From contig CAZJFS010000188.1 of assembly GCA_964545075.1 (NCBI GenBank), forward strand, positions 1 through 8,466: 8,466 nt of DNA. The letters are read 5' to 3'. This DNA comes from DAOPXV01 sp035352535. Lineage in GTDB: Bacteria; Muiribacteriota; UBA9980. A program made the translations under genes and the position numbers. How positions within the stretch are numbered: the first letter of the stretch is position 1; every line of letters begins with the position of its first letter. This document shows, in pieces, positions 5,557 to 8,466 of the stretch. The notes beneath the pieces were generated by a model that worked only from the letters and a program-made list of their open reading frames with translations, searched no databases and was not told the DNA's origin.

Positions 5557-7428
5557 CTAATTAAACGCCGCCATTACACGGTCTTTTGATTTAGGCTTTT
5601 CCGCGCCCGTTTTTTCCGTCTGGCCGCCCGATTGAAGATACGCTTTTATCTGTTCGTAATTTCCGGCCGCGGCGCATTCGAGAAGCTTTTCCGAAAGCGA
5701 GATCGGGATTTTGTGCTTTTCGGCTATCAGCAGGGCATATTTATGAACTAATTTCGCCTGTTCCTCATCGTGGAAGATCCTTTTCGCCTCTATCAGCGCG
5801 CTGATTTTCTTTTGCTCGACGTCGAGCTTTTCGCGTTTGGATTCGACCGTATAATGTGAAACTTCACCGCATATTTTACCGAATATCGGAATGAAAATAA
5901 GATAACCACCGAACATGAGATAGATAAGCCATGAAAATTCCACCTGTAATAATATGAGCGTCAAAGCCGTCATGCTTATAAAAAAAACGGAGGCAAGAAA
6001 CCCCACGCCCATATTGAAAAATATAAAGCCGGTATATTGAAACCACGCGGCTTCGAGGACGTCGCCGTTTTTATCGGTCTTTCCCTGGGGATATTTTTTG
6101 TTGTGCTTTTCGATATCTTCGGCGACCTTATGAAGCTCGATCTCGAGCCTTGTAAATGGCGCGCCCGCATCCGCGGCTTCCCGTTTGTATTCCTCGGCGA
6201 TAGCTTCTATCGACTGTTTTAACTCGTAGTACATCTTGTTGGCGTTCATTTCATTGAACAGTTCCTGAAGCGAGCTGTAAAGCGTCTGGCATTCGCTCAC
6301 GACGTCGATAACGTCAAAATACCTTTTGGATACGAATTTATGGGAAAGATCGTTATAAGCGTTTCTGAGCGCGGCGAGTTTCGAAGGAATCGCTATGAAT
6401 TTCGACGCGCCGGCGACCCTTTCGAACAAGGTATCGATGCCGGCGAAAACATCTGAAGCCATTTTTACAAGCTCGTCGACGATATTCGAGTATAATTTAA
6501 AAAGTTCAGGCATGTAATACATGAATGAAATATCCGAGAGCATCTGGATGGAGAAGAACCGGTGCCTAGCGATAAGCTCTTTTATGACATTCGGCGCCTC
6601 GTCCTTGCGGCTGGCCTCCGAACCGTAAAGGGCGGAGCATTGGATGAGCGCGTAACACGAAAAAGGATATTCCGGATCGAGGCTGTTGGCCTGTTTCGCG
6701 GCAAGATACGCTTCGGTTAAAATGTCGTTTTCCTTCGTAGAGCAGTATCTCATTCTCATGATGGCCGATATAAACACGAGGCTATTCAAGAAAATCGTCT
6801 TGGATTTATTCATCGAAGACTTATACGATTTAGTGAAATAAGCCAGAGATTCGGTATAGTCGGCTTTATCAAAAAAGTAAAGCATCGCCAGCTGATAGGT
6901 TATAGTGTATTCGTGTTCATATTTCTCGTCGGCTTCCTTGAAAAGCCTTATAGCGTCATCGAAATGGCCGTTCTTTAAAAAGTCTTCGGCTTTGCGCCTG
7001 ATTATGCGCATCGTCTTTACCCTGGCGTCCTCGGTAGCCTGGCCGCCCTGCCTGAATTTTTTCAATTCGGGCTGTTCGCAGTCGTAAAGGAAAATAACCT
7101 CGGCGAAAGCATAGTTGGAAATAGCGAAAAGTTCGTATATATTTTTAGAGAGTTTTCCGGTCAATCCCGAAACCTTTGAATCAAAAGTTTCAGGATTAAC
7201 CATCAGGTCGTAAATTTCACGTTTCTGGGAATTCGTTTCTTTTTCTTCGTTGCTTTTCATTCCCGCGTTATGGGGCATCGGCTTCAGGTACTGATTAATG
7301 ACCATCGCAACGGCGGAATTTATAGCGTTAACCTGCGGAAGTATTCCGCGGCCGGTCACGTGCAAAATGGTGTCGCGCATTTCCTTTATTTGTCTGTATT
7401 CGGGCGAATCGGCAAGTTTAAAATTCAT
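5557..7428 (-). CDS. Unrecognised 623-residue protein: TPR-like region, two membrane helices, coiled coil, ankyrin-like tail
   Basis: I do not recognise this family. Visible parts: a helical N-terminal third; a TPR-like pair at about 143-203 (AEDFLKNGHFDDAIRLFKEA, then LAMLYFFDKADYTESLAYF); a long helical stretch up to about 445, including DPEYPFSCYALIQCSALYGS, which may be a further TPR-like helix; a helical hairpin of two strong membrane segments (about 465-490 and 497-519); a charged coiled-coil-like segment (about 528-560); and a tail at about 580-602 reading LLECAAAGNYEQIKAYLQSGG, which resembles one ankyrin repeat. There is no signal peptide and no catalytic motif I can see. The likely topology is a hairpin in the inner membrane with most of the protein in the cytoplasm, suggesting a scaffold or adaptor; this is inference. 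No good ribosome binding site precedes the ATG. The gene is 41 nt from the HAD gene and 40 nt from the kinase gene. Confidence 0.85.
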   Translation of the reverse strand: MNFKLADSPEYRQIKEMRDTILHVTGRGILPQVNAINSAVAMVINQYLKPMPHNAGMKSNEEKETNSQKREIYDLMVNPETFDSKVSGLTGKLSKNIYELFAISNYAFAEVIFLYDCEQPELKKFRQGGQATEDARVKTMRIIRRKAEDFLKNGHFDDAIRLFKEADEKYEHEYTITYQLAMLYFFDKADYTESLAYFTKSYKSSMNKSKTIFLNSLVFISAIMRMRYCSTKENDILTEAYLAAKQANSLDPEYPFSCYALIQCSALYGSEASRKDEAPNVIKELIARHRFFSIQMLSDISFMYYMPELFKLYSNIVDELVKMASDVFAGIDTLFERVAGASKFIAIPSKLAALRNAYNDLSHKFVSKRYFDVIDVVSECQTLYSSLQELFNEMNANKMYYELKQSIEAIAEEYKREAADAGAPFTRLEIELHKVAEDIEKHNKKYPQGKTDKNGDVLEAAWFQYTGFIFFNMGVGFLASVFFISMTALTLILLQVEFSWLIYLMFGGYLIFIPIFGKICGEVSHYTVESKREKLDVEQKKISALIEAKRIFHDEEQAKLVHKYALLIAEKHKIPISLSEKLLECAAAGNYEQIKAYLQSGGQTEKTGAEKPKSKDRVMAAFN

Positions 7429-7436
7429 ATCGCTTA

Positions 7437-7467
7437 ATTATACTGATGTTTAAGATAAAAGTTTCAA
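7437..7467 (-). promoter_or_regulatory. Candidate promoter giving a leaderless or nearly leaderless transcript
   Basis: On the minus strand, TTGAAA (7467-7462, five of six consensus bases) and a perfect TATAAT (7442-7437) with a 19-nt spacer, slightly long. The expected start is at about 7431-7428, at the ATG itself (7428-7426). No Shine-Dalgarno sequence is visible before this ATG, which agrees with leaderless translation. The site lies wholly within the gap after the HAD stop codon. Confidence 0.5.
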
Positions 7468-7469
7468 AT

Positions 7470-8309
7470 TTATTTCCAGGATTTAACCCACGGGATACCG
7501 GCTTCTACCGGAACCGCCTTAGGCGAATGGTTGGTTTCGATAAATATGATAACGGCGCCCGGAAAAGTTTTTTTGAAAAGATTGACGTTTTTAGGTTCGT
7601 TGTCAAACGACGCGACGACGGTCCCCATCTTTAAAATATCAGCGGAAGCTGCATTTTTATAATCATCGTCCTTCATTTTCTTTTCAGGCTTGGTAAGAAG
7701 CACGGAGTTCGAATCGCCAAATGGAAAACCGCCGTCTTTGAGCGACGAAATGGTGCCGGTTTTCATATCGGGCGTATCGCGGCCGGTCAAATAGACTATC
7801 ATAGCGCCTTTTGAATGAAGTTTTTTAACGTAATCGGCGGCGCCATCGTAAGCTTTGTCTAAAACGACGTATTTGTCCGTGAAAAACTTGTCATACCATA
7901 CTTTTTTGAGTTCCTTCAAGGTTTTTTCGTCGTTCACGCCTATATTTTTGAATGTCTCTTCCAGCGAGTATGCGATCTGTTCGTCTTTCATGGTTTTCAC
8001 GGCTTTGTTAAGTTCAGGATATTTAAATACCGATATCGACGGGCTCGATCCCTGGACCATGGTTTCCGCGAATTCCTCTATTATTTTTCTGTTTCTCGGA
8101 ACGTTGTTAAAAAGCGTCGAATCCAGGTCGAAAACGACTACGGGAACTTTTTTTTCGGCAACGAGTTTTTCGCAGGTTTTAGTTATTTCTTCCAGAAGCT
8201 CCGGTTTATACAGCGGTTTGCTTCCGTCGGAAGTTACCGCGGCGAAACAGATATTTACTGTAAATACAGAAAGCGTTATAACCAAGGATAAAAAAAACAA
8301 TTTATTCAT
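7470..8309 (-). CDS. Exported HAD-superfamily phosphatase-like protein
   Basis: A 279-residue protein with a signal peptide (1 to about 23 or 24: Lys3, a hydrophobic core, then CFAA), so probably periplasmic; the Cys at 21 does not make a good lipobox. The HAD motifs are in order: motif I DLDSTLF (61-67, nucleophile D61, acid/base D63); motif II LTGRD (174-178, T175); a lysine in LTKP (K207), a plausible motif III; and motif IV FDNEP (235-239, D236). A helical cap region lies between motifs I and II (about 75-150). This fits a Mg2+-dependent phosphomonoesterase of the acid-phosphatase type. The substrate cannot be told. It is the first gene of a three-gene same-strand run with the 623-residue protein and the sensor kinase. 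The start has only a G-rich ribosome binding site (GGGGGC, 4 nt before the ATG) and an extended -10 promoter about 33 nt upstream. Confidence 0.9.
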   Translation of the reverse strand: MNKLFFLSLVITLSVFTVNICFAAVTSDGSKPLYKPELLEEITKTCEKLVAEKKVPVVVFDLDSTLFNNVPRNRKIIEEFAETMVQGSSPSISVFKYPELNKAVKTMKDEQIAYSLEETFKNIGVNDEKTLKELKKVWYDKFFTDKYVVLDKAYDGAADYVKKLHSKGAMIVYLTGRDTPDMKTGTISSLKDGGFPFGDSNSVLLTKPEKKMKDDDYKNAASADILKMGTVVASFDNEPKNVNLFKKTFPGAVIIFIETNHSPKAVPVEAGIPWVKSWK

Positions 8310-8336
8310 TTTTGCCCCCGTGTTTTTAATTTTTAT

Positions 8337-8350
8337 ATTATATTATATCA
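8337..8350 (-). promoter_or_regulatory. Candidate extended -10 promoter of the HAD gene
   Basis: On the minus strand, TGATATAAT (8350-8342) is a perfect extended -10 (TGnTATAAT), and a second overlapping TATAAT follows (8342-8337). No good -35 lies 16-18 nt upstream of either, which is typical of extended -10 promoters. The predicted start is near 8335, leaving a leader of about 26 nt. Confidence 0.55.
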
Positions 8351-8466
8351 AACGCCGGTTGAAATTCACAGAAAAATTTTTATCGCAAGAAAAATGCAAG
8401 AAGAGCGCGAAGCTAAATTCCGGCGTATAATTTTTTCCCGCGCGTAAAAAGAATATGGAAAGCGGC

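Noticed and set aside
7855..8430. Long plus-strand open frame (191 codons) opposite the HAD gene
   Set aside because: It is antisense to a clearly homologous HAD protein, its translation is low-complexity Ser/Phe/Leu-rich, and it lacks a family signature. It is a shadow of codon bias.
8351..8466. Possible end of another minus-strand gene at the right edge
   Set aside because: All three minus-strand frames are open for a short distance, and none shows a recognisable protein or a clear junction. The stretch is too short to decide.

Overview
All genes in this window lie on the minus strand, so transcription runs from high to low coordinates. By eye the base composition is close to half GC in the genes, with AT-rich gaps. 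The source looks like a Gram-negative-type, probably uncultivated bacterium: it has a signal-peptide-bearing phosphatase-like protein, a sensor kinase with a large extracytoplasmic domain, and an N-type ATPase, which is usually an extra, horizontally mobile ATPase. I cannot name the phylum from the sequence alone.

Region 1-3044 is the first part of an N-ATPase operon in its typical order, D-C-Q-R-B: beta subunit (atpD), epsilon subunit (atpC), the two N-ATPase-specific small membrane proteins AtpQ and AtpR, and subunit a (atpB). The window edge cuts atpB near its C-terminus. The family order predicts atpE, atpF, atpA and atpG beyond position 1. The genes are separated by 1 nt or overlap by 8, 8 and 20 nt, as expected for translationally coupled membrane-complex genes.

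Region 3045-3248 is a 204-bp AT-rich gap. It holds a good candidate sigma70-type promoter for the atp operon (TTGTAC, 17 nt, TATAAT). Immediately upstream of its -35 is a perfect tandem duplication of a 15-bp A-tract unit, positioned like an UP element. A 6+6 bp inverted repeat lies in the leader just before the atpD ribosome binding site.

Region 3249-8309 holds three genes separated by about 40 bp each, in transcription order: an exported HAD-superfamily phosphatase-like protein (7470-8309), a 623-residue protein with TPR-like, two-helix membrane and coiled-coil segments and no recognised family (5557-7428), and an orphan hybrid sensor histidine kinase with an ABC-type substrate-binding sensor domain, a PAS domain and a kinase core (3249-5516). 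The HAD gene has an extended -10 promoter. The 623-residue gene has its own TATAAT so close to its ATG that its transcript may be leaderless. No response regulator is visible. Whether these three genes work together is inference from spacing and orientation only.

Region 8351-8466 is upstream of the HAD gene. I see only a short spaced inverted repeat there and no gene I can support. I found no RNA genes, insertion sequences, CRISPR arrays or convincing intrinsic terminators.
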